A stretch of DNA of 64,000 nt. It comes from UBA11606 sp049437325. Lineage in GTDB: Bacteria > Actinomycetota > Acidimicrobiia > Acidimicrobiales > Aldehydirespiratoraceae. The DNA lies in NCBI GenBank assembly GCA_049437325.1, contig JBMTIM010000004.1, forward strand, positions 22,160-86,159, read 5' to 3'. This document shows, one piece after another, positions 16,492-25,597 of this stretch. The notes under the pieces are model-generated. The model searched no databases and was not told the DNA's origin. It saw only the letters and a program-made list of their open reading frames with translations. The translations under genes and the position numbers were made by a program. Position 1 is the first letter of the stretch, and each line of letters begins with the position of its first letter.

Positions 16492-17279
16492 CGGCCCTTC
16501 CAGCGCGGCGGCCCGTCGTCGGTGCCGAACCGGCCGGGACCGTCGGCTGCGTCCTCCGACGCCAGCATCTGTTGGTAGATCGACAGGTCGCCGGAACGCA
16601 TCGAGGTGAACGCATCGTCGAGCGAACGATGCGAGGTCGATCGGTCGATCTCCATGATCGCTCCCACCGCAAGGGGTGCTGAAGCCAGAATTCGGTCGGC
16701 CAACTCACGAGCAGCCTCCATGAGCTGATCGCCGGGAACCATCGCGTTGACCAGACCCCAGCGAAGGGCGTCGTCGGCGTCCAAGCGGCGCCCGGCGTAC
16801 AGGACCTCGTTCGCGATCACGGGCGGCAGCTGGCGGGGCAGGCGGATGGCGCCGGCATCGGGAATGATGCCGAGCCCTGCTTCGGGCAACCAGAAGCGAG
16901 CATGTTCCGCTGCCACCACGAATTCGGCTGCCATGGCGATTTCGAAGCCTCCGCCGACCGCCATGCCGTTGACGGCGCAGATGACCGGCTTGGTTCGGTT
17001 CGGCAGTTCGACGAACCCACCGAACCCTCCTTCGCCGTAGTCGGCTTCGAACGCCTCGCCGTCGGCGGCGGCGTGGAGATCCCACCCCGCCGAGAAGAAG
17101 CGGTCGCCGCCCCCGGTCAAGATCGCGACACGCAGCGTCGGATCGTCTCGGAAGTCGGCGAAGACATGGCTCATCTCTCGACTCGTGGCTGCGTCGATGG
17201 CGTTTGCCTTGGGTCGATCGAGAACGACCTCGAGGATGGTTCCGTCGCCGGTGATCGTGGTGTGAACTGCATCAGGCAT
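16488..17279 (-). CDS. caiD: carnitinyl-CoA dehydratase CaiD-like (crotonobetainyl-CoA hydratase)
   Basis: Crotonase-fold enzyme that interconverts crotonobetainyl-CoA and L-carnitinyl-CoA. 263 residues from ATG 17279. It tracks E. coli CaiD along its length: DRPKANAIDA, the FRDDP..LRVAI block, FFSAGWDL, NGMAVGGGFEIAMAAEF (oxyanion hole), LPEAGLGIIPDAG, GRRLDADDALRWG, and the C-terminal SEDA..GP..F and final WKGR. The conserved tail is what separates CaiD from ordinary enoyl-CoA hydratases. The start overlaps the upstream synthetase stop by eight bases, and the carnitine-dehydrogenase fusion lies in the same operon. Confidence 0.9.
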   Translation of the reverse strand: MPDAVHTTITGDGTILEVVLDRPKANAIDAATSREMSHVFADFRDDPTLRVAILTGGGDRFFSAGWDLHAAADGEAFEADYGEGGFGGFVELPNRTKPVICAVNGMAVGGGFEIAMAAEFVVAAEHARFWLPEAGLGIIPDAGAIRLPRQLPPVIANEVLYAGRRLDADDALRWGLVNAMVPGDQLMEAARELADRILASAPLAVGAIMEIDRSTSHRSLDDAFTSMRSGDLSIYQQMLASEDAADGPGRFGTDDGPPRWKGR

Positions 17280-19302
17280 GGTCGTCCTCTCGAACGATGA
17301 TCGCATCCACGGCGACAGCTCGCTCGTCGGTGATGATCACGGGATTCAGTTCGATCTCTCGAATGTGTCGGTTGGTCGAGACGAGTTCGCTCAGCCCGGC
17401 GATCAAGGACCGAAGCGCCACCGTGGAGATCGGCGGGACACCACGGAAACCGTCGAAGCGTGGACCGATGCGCAACGATCGCAGGGCAGCATCGATCTCG
17501 TCGTCGGTTGCTGCGAGCAGCAACGAGACCGTGTCTCGGTCGAGTTCGGTGTGGACCCCTCCCGCCCCCAGCGTCAGCAACCATCCCAGCGGGTATTCGG
17601 CACGCAGGTTGACCAGCACTTCGAGTCGACTGTCGCCGATGAACTGCTCCACGAGAAGTTCGGGCCCGAGGCCGTCGAGTTGCTCGACGGCCGCCCTCAC
17701 CTCGTCGGCGTTTCGAAGATCGAGGTGCACACCGGCGCTGTCGGATTTGTGATCGAGTCCGGCGATCTTGACGGTGACGGGATACCCCACGGCGTCCGCT
17801 GCCGAGACAGCCGCAGCCGGTTGGGCGGCCACGACCCTCGTGTTCGGGACGTCGAGGCCGGCGCTGGCCAACAGGCGTTTGGCAGCGGCTTCTCCGATCG
17901 AGACGGTGGGTGCGGGTGCGGGTGCGGGCAGCGGCAGACTCGCAGCGGTCAGTGGTCGACTCGTCGCTTCGAGTGCACGCAACGTCGTGTCGATGTCGGC
18001 AACCGTCGCCAGCCCGTGATCGTTGGCCCAGCGGCGTACCTCGAGCGGGAGGCCCTCCGCCATCGATGCGGTGACGACTCCGGGGGTATGGGTTGTCGAG
18101 GATGCTGCGGCAAAGGCCTCGAGCGTCGGCCACCAACTCGTTGCGTCGAGATCGGACCTGGGGAAGTCCACCACGAGCATGGCGGCATCGTGGGGACCAG
18201 CGAGGGTTTCGGTGAAGCATGCCGTGAGCCGGTCACGGTCACCCCAGATGAAGGTGTGGTAGTCGAACGGGTTGCTGATCGCGACGAACTCGTTCAGCGT
18301 CGCAGCGATCCGCGCTCGGTGCTCGGGAGCGAACGGCGCAAAGTCGAGATCGAGCGACTCGGCACGATCGGCCACCAACGATGCCTCGCCTCCCGAGCAA
18401 CTGAGCGAAACGATGCGGTTGCCCGGCAGGGGGCCGATCATTGCGCCGACGTGCAAGGTGTCGAGGAACTCGGGCACCGACCGGACCCGACGAACGCAGC
18501 ACCGATCGAAGAGTGCGTCGTATGCGTCGTCGCTGCCGACCATCGACGAGGTGTGTGACGCTGCGATTGCGGCGCCCTGGGCCGATGCTCCTGTCTTGAG
18601 AGCCACAACGGGTATGCCGCGCTCGTTTGCGATGCTGGCAGCAGCTGCAAACGCTCGTGCGTCGGTGAGAGCTTCGATGTGCAGGCCGATGCCGGTGATG
18701 CGCGGGTCGGCGGCAAGCGCAGTCATGGCATCTTCGATCGTCACGTCGGCCTGGTTCCCCACGTTGATCAGCTGCGCAACGGCAAGGCTGCGTCGTTGCA
18801 TCGTGAGGTTCACTGCGATGTTGCCCGACTGGGTGACGAAGCCGACTCCTCGCTCGCAGCGATCGAGACCCTGCTGGTCGGGCCAGAGCACGGCCCCGGT
18901 CGTCATCGAGATCGTGCCGTAACAGTTGGGGCCGACGACGGCCATGGTCCCGGCACCGTGGACCAGATCGCGCTGCAGGTCACCCCCGGCGTCGTCGAGT
19001 TCGGCAAAGCCGGAGGCGTGGCACACCGCAACGCCTGCCCCCAGTGCGCCGAGTGCTCGTATCGCTTCGACCGCAGCACCTCGGTTGACGCCGACGAAAA
19101 CCGCGTCGGGTACACCCGGAAGATCGTCAACCGTTGCAACGGTCGGGATGCCGCCGACCTCGTCGCGGGTGGGATGGACGGCCCACATCGGCCCCTCGAA
19201 ACCCATTCGGATGGACTGTTCGATCGCCCGTTCGGCGGCTGCACCGCCGATGAATGCAAGCGACTGCGGGTCGAGGAGTCGCGCCAGCCGATCGGACCTC
19301 AC
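17272..19302 (-). CDS. NDP-forming acyl-CoA synthetase, fused alpha-beta subunits
   Basis: Makes an acyl-CoA from a free acid with ATP via a phospho-histidine, giving ADP and phosphate. 676 residues: CoA-binding domain (about 5-130, LDPQSLAFIGG), two succinyl-CoA-ligase-like domains (about 150-440) with the candidate phospho-His250 in AASHTSSMVGSDDAYDALF, then an ATP-grasp domain (about 460-676: GYPVTVKIAGLDHKSD, LVEQFIGD, IREIELNPVII). Given its coupling to CaiD- and CaiA-like genes, the likely substrate is gamma-butyrobetaine or crotonobetaine rather than acetate; CaiC of E. coli does that job with an unrelated AMP-forming fold. The substrate is inference. Confidence 0.88.
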   Translation of the reverse strand: MRSDRLARLLDPQSLAFIGGAAAERAIEQSIRMGFEGPMWAVHPTRDEVGGIPTVATVDDLPGVPDAVFVGVNRGAAVEAIRALGALGAGVAVCHASGFAELDDAGGDLQRDLVHGAGTMAVVGPNCYGTISMTTGAVLWPDQQGLDRCERGVGFVTQSGNIAVNLTMQRRSLAVAQLINVGNQADVTIEDAMTALAADPRITGIGLHIEALTDARAFAAAASIANERGIPVVALKTGASAQGAAIAASHTSSMVGSDDAYDALFDRCCVRRVRSVPEFLDTLHVGAMIGPLPGNRIVSLSCSGGEASLVADRAESLDLDFAPFAPEHRARIAATLNEFVAISNPFDYHTFIWGDRDRLTACFTETLAGPHDAAMLVVDFPRSDLDATSWWPTLEAFAAASSTTHTPGVVTASMAEGLPLEVRRWANDHGLATVADIDTTLRALEATSRPLTAASLPLPAPAPAPTVSIGEAAAKRLLASAGLDVPNTRVVAAQPAAAVSAADAVGYPVTVKIAGLDHKSDSAGVHLDLRNADEVRAAVEQLDGLGPELLVEQFIGDSRLEVLVNLRAEYPLGWLLTLGAGGVHTELDRDTVSLLLAATDDEIDAALRSLRIGPRFDGFRGVPPISTVALRSLIAGLSELVSTNRHIREIELNPVIITDERAVAVDAIIVREDDHA

Positions 19303-20459
19303 GCGCCGAGCGGCCGAAGCATCGCCCGGGAAACGATGTGCCGTTGGATCTCGCTCGTGCCGTCCCAGATGCGATCGACGCGAGCGTCACGCCAGATGCG
19401 TTCGAGTGGAAGCTCGTCCATGAGCCCCATGCCGCCGAGGATCTGGATTGCTTCGTCGCTGACGAACTGCAGCATCTCGGTTGCACTGATCTTGGCCATG
19501 GCGGCGTCGGAGTCCGACATCTCGCCGCGGTCGGACAGCCAGGCTGCTCGATAGGTCATGAGTTCGGCTTCGGTGAGTTTGAGCTTCATGTCGGCGAGCT
19601 TGAACGACACCCCTTGGAACTTGCCGATCTGCTGGCCGAACTGTTCCCGCTCTGCAGCCCAGTCGAGCGCAACGTCCAAGGCTCGGTCGGCCCGGCCGAG
19701 GCAGATCGCAGCAACCTGGAGCCGCGTGGCCCCCAGCCACTCGTTGGCGACATCAAATCCTCTGTGTTCGTCGCCGAGCATCTTCGAGGCCGGGACGCGG
19801 GCGTCGTCGAAGTTGATGATCAGGTTGTGGTAGCCGCGGTTGGACACCGAGTTGTAGCCCGCCACCCGCTCCACGCCCGGCGTGTCGAAGTCGACCAGAA
19901 ATGACGAGATCAGCTTCTTCGGTCCTCGGGCTGTCTCCTCCTCGCCGGTGGCGGCGAAGAGGATCACATAGTCGGCGAGGTCGGCATGGCTGATGAAGTG
20001 TTTCGTACCGTTGATGACGTAGTCGTCGCCGTCGCGTTCCGCTCTGCATGTCATGCCGCGAACATCGGATCCGGCATCGGGCTCGCTCATGGCGAGGCAA
20101 TCCACCTTTTCGCCACGGATCGTGGGCAGGAGGTACTCGTCGATCTGGTCGCCCTCGCAGGCGCGAAGGATGTTCGACGGTCGGGCCACGATGTATTGGA
20201 GTGCGTACCCGGTCCACCCGAACGCTCGCTCGGCCATCGCCATGGTCAGGTCGTCGAGTCCGCCACCGCCGAGTTCCTCGGGCATGTTGGCGGCATAGAT
20301 CCCGGCATCGAGTGACCGTTGCTTGATCTGCTCGACGAGTTCGGTTGGTACCTGCCCGCTTCGTTCGACCTGATCCTCGTAGGGAATGAGTTCCTTCTCG
20401 ACGAAGGACCTGACAGTGTCGACGACCATCTGCTGCTCGTCACTGATGGAGAAGTCCAT
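19299..20459 (-). CDS. acyl-CoA dehydrogenase, CaiA-like (gamma-butyrobetainyl-CoA dehydrogenase candidate)
   Basis: FAD flavoprotein of 386 residues from ATG 20459. Standard ACAD signatures are present: SEPDAGSDVRGM, a short-chain-type fold, GATRLQVAA, REQFGQQIGKFQGV, and QILGGMGLMDELP. At the position of the catalytic Glu in medium-chain enzymes (YEGT) it has WDGT, so Asp366 replaces Glu; E. coli CaiA also departs from YEGT here. The stop overlaps the synthetase start by four bases. Context makes desaturation of gamma-butyrobetainyl-CoA to crotonobetainyl-CoA the best guess; a general fatty-acid role cannot be excluded from sequence. Confidence 0.88.
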   Translation of the reverse strand: MDFSISDEQQMVVDTVRSFVEKELIPYEDQVERSGQVPTELVEQIKQRSLDAGIYAANMPEELGGGGLDDLTMAMAERAFGWTGYALQYIVARPSNILRACEGDQIDEYLLPTIRGEKVDCLAMSEPDAGSDVRGMTCRAERDGDDYVINGTKHFISHADLADYVILFAATGEEETARGPKKLISSFLVDFDTPGVERVAGYNSVSNRGYHNLIINFDDARVPASKMLGDEHRGFDVANEWLGATRLQVAAICLGRADRALDVALDWAAEREQFGQQIGKFQGVSFKLADMKLKLTEAELMTYRAAWLSDRGEMSDSDAAMAKISATEMLQFVSDEAIQILGGMGLMDELPLERIWRDARVDRIWDGTSEIQRHIVSRAMLRPLGA

Positions 20460-20482
20460 GGTTGCGGGGCTCCTGGTTCTGG

Positions 20483-21976
20483 TTACGACTCGGGGGTGGG
20501 GATGTGCATGACCCGTCCGACCTGGCCCGGGACCGGGAGATCGGTGTGGGCCTGGGCGATGGCGGCCAGTGCGGCGGCTGGCCCCGGCAGGATCGGGGCA
20601 GTGCGTCCCTCGTTGTTGTCGACGTGGAGCAGCATCTGCTCGGTGGTGCACAACAGATCACCGGTGTCGGCGTGGTGCATGGCGTGGAAGAAGTGCAGTC
20701 GCTTGGCGTCGACACCGAGCACCTGGGTGGTGACGTGCAGCGGGTCGCCGAGCGCGGCTTCCTGCAGATAGTTGATGTGGGTTTCGACGGTGAAGAACGA
20801 ATGACCCGATGCCCGGTAGTCCTCGTCGATTCCGATGTAACGGAACAACTTGTCGCTGGCCCAGCCGAATGCGAGCAGGAACGCCGACTCGGTCATGTGA
20901 TCGTTGTAGTCGACCCAATCGGGTTCGACCGGAGCCTCATAGAGGGCCAGTGGGGTCGCCACGGTGTCGCCGGGCCGCCACGGTCGGGTGGTCTGCCCGG
21001 CCTCGTGGATGCGGGCCTCTCGCTCGGCGACGAGGCGACCGGCGCCGAGGCCGAGGGGACGCAGCGAACGCATGACGGCCAGGAGGTAGTCGTCGCGGAG
21101 CCGTTCGAGCTCGGCGATCGACCGGCCGTCGGCTTGCGCGTCGGTGCCGTCGGCCATCGCCTCGATGAGGGTTTCGGTGAGTTCGGGCGCCTCCAACTTG
21201 GTCCATGGAAGCTTCAGGGCAGGACCGAATTGGCGGAGCATGTGACGCATGCCGTCCTCGCCCCCGGCCAGGTGGAAGGTGAGGTTGGTGCCCATCCCCG
21301 CCCATCGCAGCCCAGGTCCGTACACGAGGGCGGTGTCGAGCTCGTCGGTTGTTGCGACGTCATCGTTGACGAGGTGGAGGATCTCGCGCCACACCGCCTC
21401 CTGCATGCGATCGGACAGGTACCCCTCGATCTCGTTGCGCACGACCAGTGGGTGCATGACGAGATCGTCGTAATGAGCCACCGCCGCAGCCACGGCTGCC
21501 GGCGAGGTCTGCTCGCCTGCAACGATCTCGACGAGGGGAAGGAGATACACGGGGTTGAACGGGTGTCCGATCAGCACCCGTTCGGGATGCGCACAGCCGG
21601 ACTGGAGGCGTGAGGGGAGGAGCCCCGAGGAACTCGACGCGATGATGGTGTCGGGCGCCGATGCGGCGGCGAGCCGCTGGAGCAGCGGGATCTTCAGCTC
21701 CTCATCTTCCGGCGCGCTCTCTTGAATCCAGTTGGCCGCTGCTGCGAGCGCCTCGGGCGACTCGGCCCAGCTGAGTCGATCGGGTGTTGCGCCGGGAAAC
21801 AAGCCGAGTCTCGTTGCGGACGCCCACGAGCGTTCCACCGCACGCCGAAGGCGTTCCTCGGCTCCCGGGGCAGGGTCCCACGCAATGACGTCGTAACCGC
21901 GCGAGAGCACTCGGACCGTCCATCCGGAACCGATGACGCCAGTACCCACGATGCCGATGGTCTGTTGTTCGGCCAC
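20483..21976 (-). CDS. L-carnitine dehydrogenase fused to a hotdog thioesterase
   Basis: 497 residues from GTG 21976, preceded by an AGGGGTGG Shine-Dalgarno (a GTG at 21997 is the alternative). Residues 1-320 are a 3-hydroxyacyl-CoA-dehydrogenase-type NAD enzyme: GTGVIGSGW Rossmann motif, QESAPEDEELK, GHPFNPVYLLPLVEIV, and a C-terminal block RSIAELERLRDDYLLAVM that matches known L-carnitine dehydrogenases closely. Residues about 340-485 are a 4HBT thioesterase (VDYNDHMTESAFLLAFG). This fusion is known from rhizobial carnitine catabolism, where the thioesterase acts on betainyl-CoA. Oxidises L-carnitine to 3-dehydrocarnitine. No beta-keto-acid cleavage enzyme is in the window. Confidence 0.9.
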   Translation of the reverse strand: MAEQQTIGIVGTGVIGSGWTVRVLSRGYDVIAWDPAPGAEERLRRAVERSWASATRLGLFPGATPDRLSWAESPEALAAAANWIQESAPEDEELKIPLLQRLAAASAPDTIIASSSSGLLPSRLQSGCAHPERVLIGHPFNPVYLLPLVEIVAGEQTSPAAVAAAVAHYDDLVMHPLVVRNEIEGYLSDRMQEAVWREILHLVNDDVATTDELDTALVYGPGLRWAGMGTNLTFHLAGGEDGMRHMLRQFGPALKLPWTKLEAPELTETLIEAMADGTDAQADGRSIAELERLRDDYLLAVMRSLRPLGLGAGRLVAEREARIHEAGQTTRPWRPGDTVATPLALYEAPVEPDWVDYNDHMTESAFLLAFGWASDKLFRYIGIDEDYRASGHSFFTVETHINYLQEAALGDPLHVTTQVLGVDAKRLHFFHAMHHADTGDLLCTTEQMLLHVDNNEGRTAPILPGPAAALAAIAQAHTDLPVPGQVGRVMHIPTPES

Positions 21977-22062
21977 GGGTCCACCCCTGTGTCCCACCTA
22001 TCGGGACGTCTCATTCAATGGATGACGCGAGGGTACGAGTCGCCGTCAGCAGCGTCAAACAA

Positions 22063-23226
22063 TCAACGTTCGCCGTGAAGGGCGCGGTCGATCAACTCCA
22101 TCGGATGGACCGTCTCCACGCCTGCCCCGGCCAAGTGCATCGAACACCCGGGGTTGGCACTCGCCACAAGATCGGGAGAGACCTGATCGATTGCGTCGAC
22201 CTTTCGAGCACGGACATCGCCGGCGATCTCGGGATGCAGAACCGAGTAGGCACCGCCTGCGCCACAGCACAAGCCATCGTCGTCGAGTTCGATCAGTCGA
22301 TGGACGAAGGGCGCCAGCACGGTGCGGGTTGCTGCGTGGACACCCTGTACGTGCCGGAGGTGGCACGGATCCTGCACAGCCACACAGACATCGAGCGGGC
22401 TGACCGCAGGAAGACGATGCAGATGGTCGGCGAGCCATTCCTGGATGTCGACGACTCGGAGGGCGAACGACTCGGCCTCCGCAGTGCCCAGCAGATGTCC
22501 GTACTCCTTCATCGCAGCACCGCAGCCGGCAGAGTCGACCACGATCGGGCGTTGGTCGCCGTCGACGGACAGCGCGGCGATCGTCGCCTCAGCCCGGCTG
22601 CGGGCATCAGGGCCGAGCCCGGCATGGGTGTGCAGGGCACCGCAGCAGGGTGCGATGTCGCCCGTCGGGGTGACGCCGAACCCGGCGGCCTCCATCACTC
22701 GCTGACCGGCATGATGGACGTCGCGCTGCCAGGCATCCATGACGCAGCCGGTGAACAGATAGACATCGTCGCCACTGGCGACATGTCTCGTTCGCCGCAG
22801 CGGCAGATCACGGGGGAGTCCGAGGCGCCTGGGAGCGAGTCGCAGACGGACTGCGACAGCGAGCAGGGTGCTACCGAGACGAAGCAGGCGGGGGTGGGCC
22901 AGCACACTGAAGGCGAGCCGCTGTGGGCGAGCAGAGAGCTCCCCAGCCCCGGTGAGTGTTTCACGGGTCGACTCGATGAGACGGCCGTAGGGCACGCCAC
23001 TCGGGCACGCAGGTTCGCAACCGCGACATTGCACACACGTGTCGAATGCGTCGCGTATCTCGCTCGTGATTGGAGCCCCGTGGTCCTGGACCTCACGCAT
23101 CAGCCGGATCCGCCCCCGTGGGGACAGCGCTTCGTCGCCAGTCACCCGGTAGGTCGGGCAGTGGGGGAGGCAGAGCCCACACTGCACACACGAATTCAGG
23201 TCCTCGGCATCGATCCTCAGGTCCAT
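22063..23226 (-). CDS. glcF: glycolate oxidase iron-sulfur subunit GlcF
   Basis: Electron-transfer subunit of the membrane-associated glycolate (or D-lactate) dehydrogenase complex. 387 residues from ATG 23226, overlapping the glcE stop by ten bases. Two 4Fe-4S ferredoxin motifs: CVQCGLCLPHCP (Cys13, 16, 19, 23) and CVQCRGCEPACP (Cys64, 67, 70, 74). Two cysteine-rich CCG domains follow (APCCGALHTHAG, LCCGAGGAYS), the usual partner module of flavin subunits. It is the last gene of the glcD-glcE-glcF set; 86 bases separate it from the carnitine-type genes downstream. Confidence 0.93.
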   Translation of the reverse strand: MDLRIDAEDLNSCVQCGLCLPHCPTYRVTGDEALSPRGRIRLMREVQDHGAPITSEIRDAFDTCVQCRGCEPACPSGVPYGRLIESTRETLTGAGELSARPQRLAFSVLAHPRLLRLGSTLLAVAVRLRLAPRRLGLPRDLPLRRTRHVASGDDVYLFTGCVMDAWQRDVHHAGQRVMEAAGFGVTPTGDIAPCCGALHTHAGLGPDARSRAEATIAALSVDGDQRPIVVDSAGCGAAMKEYGHLLGTAEAESFALRVVDIQEWLADHLHRLPAVSPLDVCVAVQDPCHLRHVQGVHAATRTVLAPFVHRLIELDDDGLCCGAGGAYSVLHPEIAGDVRARKVDAIDQVSPDLVASANPGCSMHLAGAGVETVHPMELIDRALHGER

Positions 23227-24140
23227 GTCGAGCGCCCTGGGTTGAGTCGCCCCGTTGGATCGAAGAGTTGCTTCATCCGATCGGCAATCTGGGCCGCCAC
23301 GGGGTCCGGTTCGCGGACCGGCTGGGCGGTCGTCGCCCAGACCGTGCCGACCCCGATGCTCGCCACGAACTCGCCGTCGACGAACCGGTCGGCTTGAGAA
23401 GCATCGGAGGGGCTCAGCCGCCAACGGTGCGGTGGCAGTTCGGGAGGCCCGGCGGTCGTGGTGATGTCGGCCCGGGCCGCAAGGCGCTCGATCTCGGCAT
23501 CGACATCGGCCGCATGGCCCTCGACCAGAATCCAGCTGCTGGTGCCGTCCCACAGCACTGCGCCGGGTCGAAGGACGATGTCGCGAAGATCACGCGGGTC
23601 GACGCTCTCGGCTCGAAGCCAACGCTGGACGGGCGGTGCGGGGTTGGTTCGCAAGACGACCTCGGCGAGAAGGCCGAGGGTCCCGAGTGACCCGGTCATC
23701 AGCTTCGGGATGTTGAAGCCGGTGACGTTCTTGACGACGGGTCCTCCGCCGGTCACCACCTCTCCGTCAGCCGACACGTACCGGACCTGGAGCACAGCGT
23801 CGCGGACCGATCCTCGTCCCATGCGATCCAGTCGATTTTCGCCCACGACGACCGCCCCACCAACGGTCCCTCCCCGCTCGGGAAGCGCACACGTCTGGCC
23901 GTGTTCGGCGAGCGCCATATGGAGATCGGCGGTGCTGGTGCCGGCCCGGACCGTGACGATCATCTCGGCCGGCTGATAGTCCACAATCCCCTTCGGCGCC
24001 TCCACGATGCGTGCAGAACCGGTGAGGGCACCACCGAGGTGCCAGCGGGTGCCACCGCCCCGCACGGCGATCGGTTCCGTTGCACCGACGGCGGCAGCGA
24101 AGTCGGTGATCGTTGCGTCGGTCGATGCGAGAGTACTCAT
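23217..24140 (-). CDS. glcE: glycolate oxidase FAD-binding subunit GlcE
   Basis: 307 residues from ATG 24140, which forms an ATGA overlap with the glcD stop. It is the shorter FAD-binding PCMH-type subunit: AVRGGGTRWHLGG, VTVRAGTSTADLHMALAEHGQ, GTVGGAVVVGENR and GPVVKNVTGFNIPKLMTGSLGTLG are the family FAD contacts. It forms a heterotrimer with GlcD and GlcF that oxidises glycolate to glyoxylate and feeds electrons to the respiratory chain. A GTG at 24146 would add two residues. Confidence 0.92.
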   Translation of the reverse strand: MSTLASTDATITDFAAAVGATEPIAVRGGGTRWHLGGALTGSARIVEAPKGIVDYQPAEMIVTVRAGTSTADLHMALAEHGQTCALPERGGTVGGAVVVGENRLDRMGRGSVRDAVLQVRYVSADGEVVTGGGPVVKNVTGFNIPKLMTGSLGTLGLLAEVVLRTNPAPPVQRWLRAESVDPRDLRDIVLRPGAVLWDGTSSWILVEGHAADVDAEIERLAARADITTTAGPPELPPHRWRLSPSDASQADRFVDGEFVASIGVGTVWATTAQPVREPDPVAAQIADRMKQLFDPTGRLNPGRSTWT

Positions 24141-25597
24141 CCCCACACCCCGGTCGGAACGGCCCGCAGCGCTTGGATGTCGGCACAGCTGTGACCCATG
24201 GGCAGCACCTTGCCCGGATTGGCCCGACAGGCAGGGTCGAATGCCTGCCGGAGACGGTTCTGGTGATCGAGATCGGCAGCGGTGAACAGTTCCTCCATGT
24301 ACTGCTGTTTCTCGACGCCGATGCCGTGCTCACCCGACAGCACGCCCCCGGCCTCCAGTGATGCTCGAAGGATCTCCGCCCCGGCGGCATGGACGCGTTC
24401 GAGCGTGCCTTCCTCGCGTGCGTCGAAGACGAGGAGAGGGTGCAGATTCCCGTCACCGGCGTGAAAAACGTTCAGGACGAGCACGTCGTGGCGGTCGACG
24501 ATCTCGTAGACCTGCTCCAAGACATCGGCGAGCTTTGCTCGGGGAACGACCGTGTCGTGGAGGTAGTAGTCCGGAGCGATCTGCGCGACCGCACCGAAGG
24601 CGGTTTTGCGCCCCTTCCACAGTGCCGCACGTTCTGCGTCGGATCCGGCGAGTCGGACATCGGTCGCGCGGTTCGCTCGGCCGATCCGCTCGACGTGTCC
24701 GACGTCGATGTCGACGCCGGACTCGAGTCCCTCGACCTCTGCGAGCAGGACGGCGGCGGCATCGGTCGGGTACCCGGCACCGACGTAGGCCTCGATGGCA
24801 GTGACCATGCGTTGATCCATCACCTCGAGTGCCGCAGGAACGATGCCGGCGGCGATGACATCGCTCACGGTTTGTGCTGCGTCCCGTACTGACGAGAACG
24901 ACAACAGCATCGTGCGAACCGCCGGCGGGTTGGGGGTGAGGCGGACTGCGATCTTCGTGGCGATCCCGAGGGTGCCCTCACTTCCCACGAAGGCTCCCCG
25001 AAGATCGAGGCCGTCGGGTTCGTCCTCGAGACCACCGAGTCTCGCAACCTGGCCGTCGGGCAAGACGACCTCGAGGGCGAGCACATGGGCGTCGGTGACG
25101 CCGTACGCAAGACAGTGCGGGCCCCCCGAGTTGTTTGCAACGTTGCCGCCCAGGGTGCAGACCTGCTGACTGGAAGGATCGGGTGCGAAGTGGAATCCCT
25201 TGGGGCGGAGCTGCTTGCTCAGATCGAGATTGATGACTCCGGGTTCGACCCACGCAATGCGGTTCTCGAGGTCGATCTGGATCACGTTGTTCATCTTCCC
25301 GGTGCACACCACGACCGGTGCCCCGAGCGGGATGGCCCCTCCTGCAAGTCCCGTGCCGGCGCCGCGGGGAACGACCGCACGGTCGTGACGTTCGGCGATC
25401 CGCATGATCGCCTGCACCTCCTCGGTCGTGGTGGGAAAGCACACCGGGCCGGACACGCCGCCGTCGAACACCGATGCGTCGTGCGAGGTGAGCGAACGCT
25501 GGGCCCCGTCGTTGCGGACGCGGTCGGGTGCAAGGGCATCGACGAGTTCGGCGAGGAGCGGGTCGGCCGGTCGTGACGGGCGCCGGAACCAGCTCAC
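24137..25597 (-). CDS. glcD: glycolate oxidase catalytic subunit GlcD (FAD-linked)
   Basis: 486 residues from GTG 25597, overlapping the stop of the upstream alpha-hydroxy-acid dehydrogenase (GTGA). FAD domain: PTTTEEVQAIMRIAERH, VPRGAGTGLAGGAIP, AWVEPGVINLDLSK, GGNVANNSGGPHCLAYGVT, GSEGTLGIAT. The substrate domain carries VFHAGDGNLHP and GVLSGEHGIGVEKQ, whose histidines bind metal and substrate. D-lactate dehydrogenases of the same family look alike, but the presence of separate E and F genes favours glycolate oxidase. Confidence 0.93.
   Translation of the reverse strand: MSWFRRPSRPADPLLAELVDALAPDRVRNDGAQRSLTSHDASVFDGGVSGPVCFPTTTEEVQAIMRIAERHDRAVVPRGAGTGLAGGAIPLGAPVVVCTGKMNNVIQIDLENRIAWVEPGVINLDLSKQLRPKGFHFAPDPSSQQVCTLGGNVANNSGGPHCLAYGVTDAHVLALEVVLPDGQVARLGGLEDEPDGLDLRGAFVGSEGTLGIATKIAVRLTPNPPAVRTMLLSFSSVRDAAQTVSDVIAAGIVPAALEVMDQRMVTAIEAYVGAGYPTDAAAVLLAEVEGLESGVDIDVGHVERIGRANRATDVRLAGSDAERAALWKGRKTAFGAVAQIAPDYYLHDTVVPRAKLADVLEQVYEIVDRHDVLVLNVFHAGDGNLHPLLVFDAREEGTLERVHAAGAEILRASLEAGGVLSGEHGIGVEKQQYMEELFTAADLDHQNRLRQAFDPACRANPGKVLPMGHSCADIQALRAVPTGVWG

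Noticed and set aside
17272..19302. Assigning the NDP-forming synthetase simply as acetate--CoA ligase
   Set aside because: The fused alpha-beta family covers many acids, and the coupled genes are carnitine-type, so an acetate label would be over-specific.
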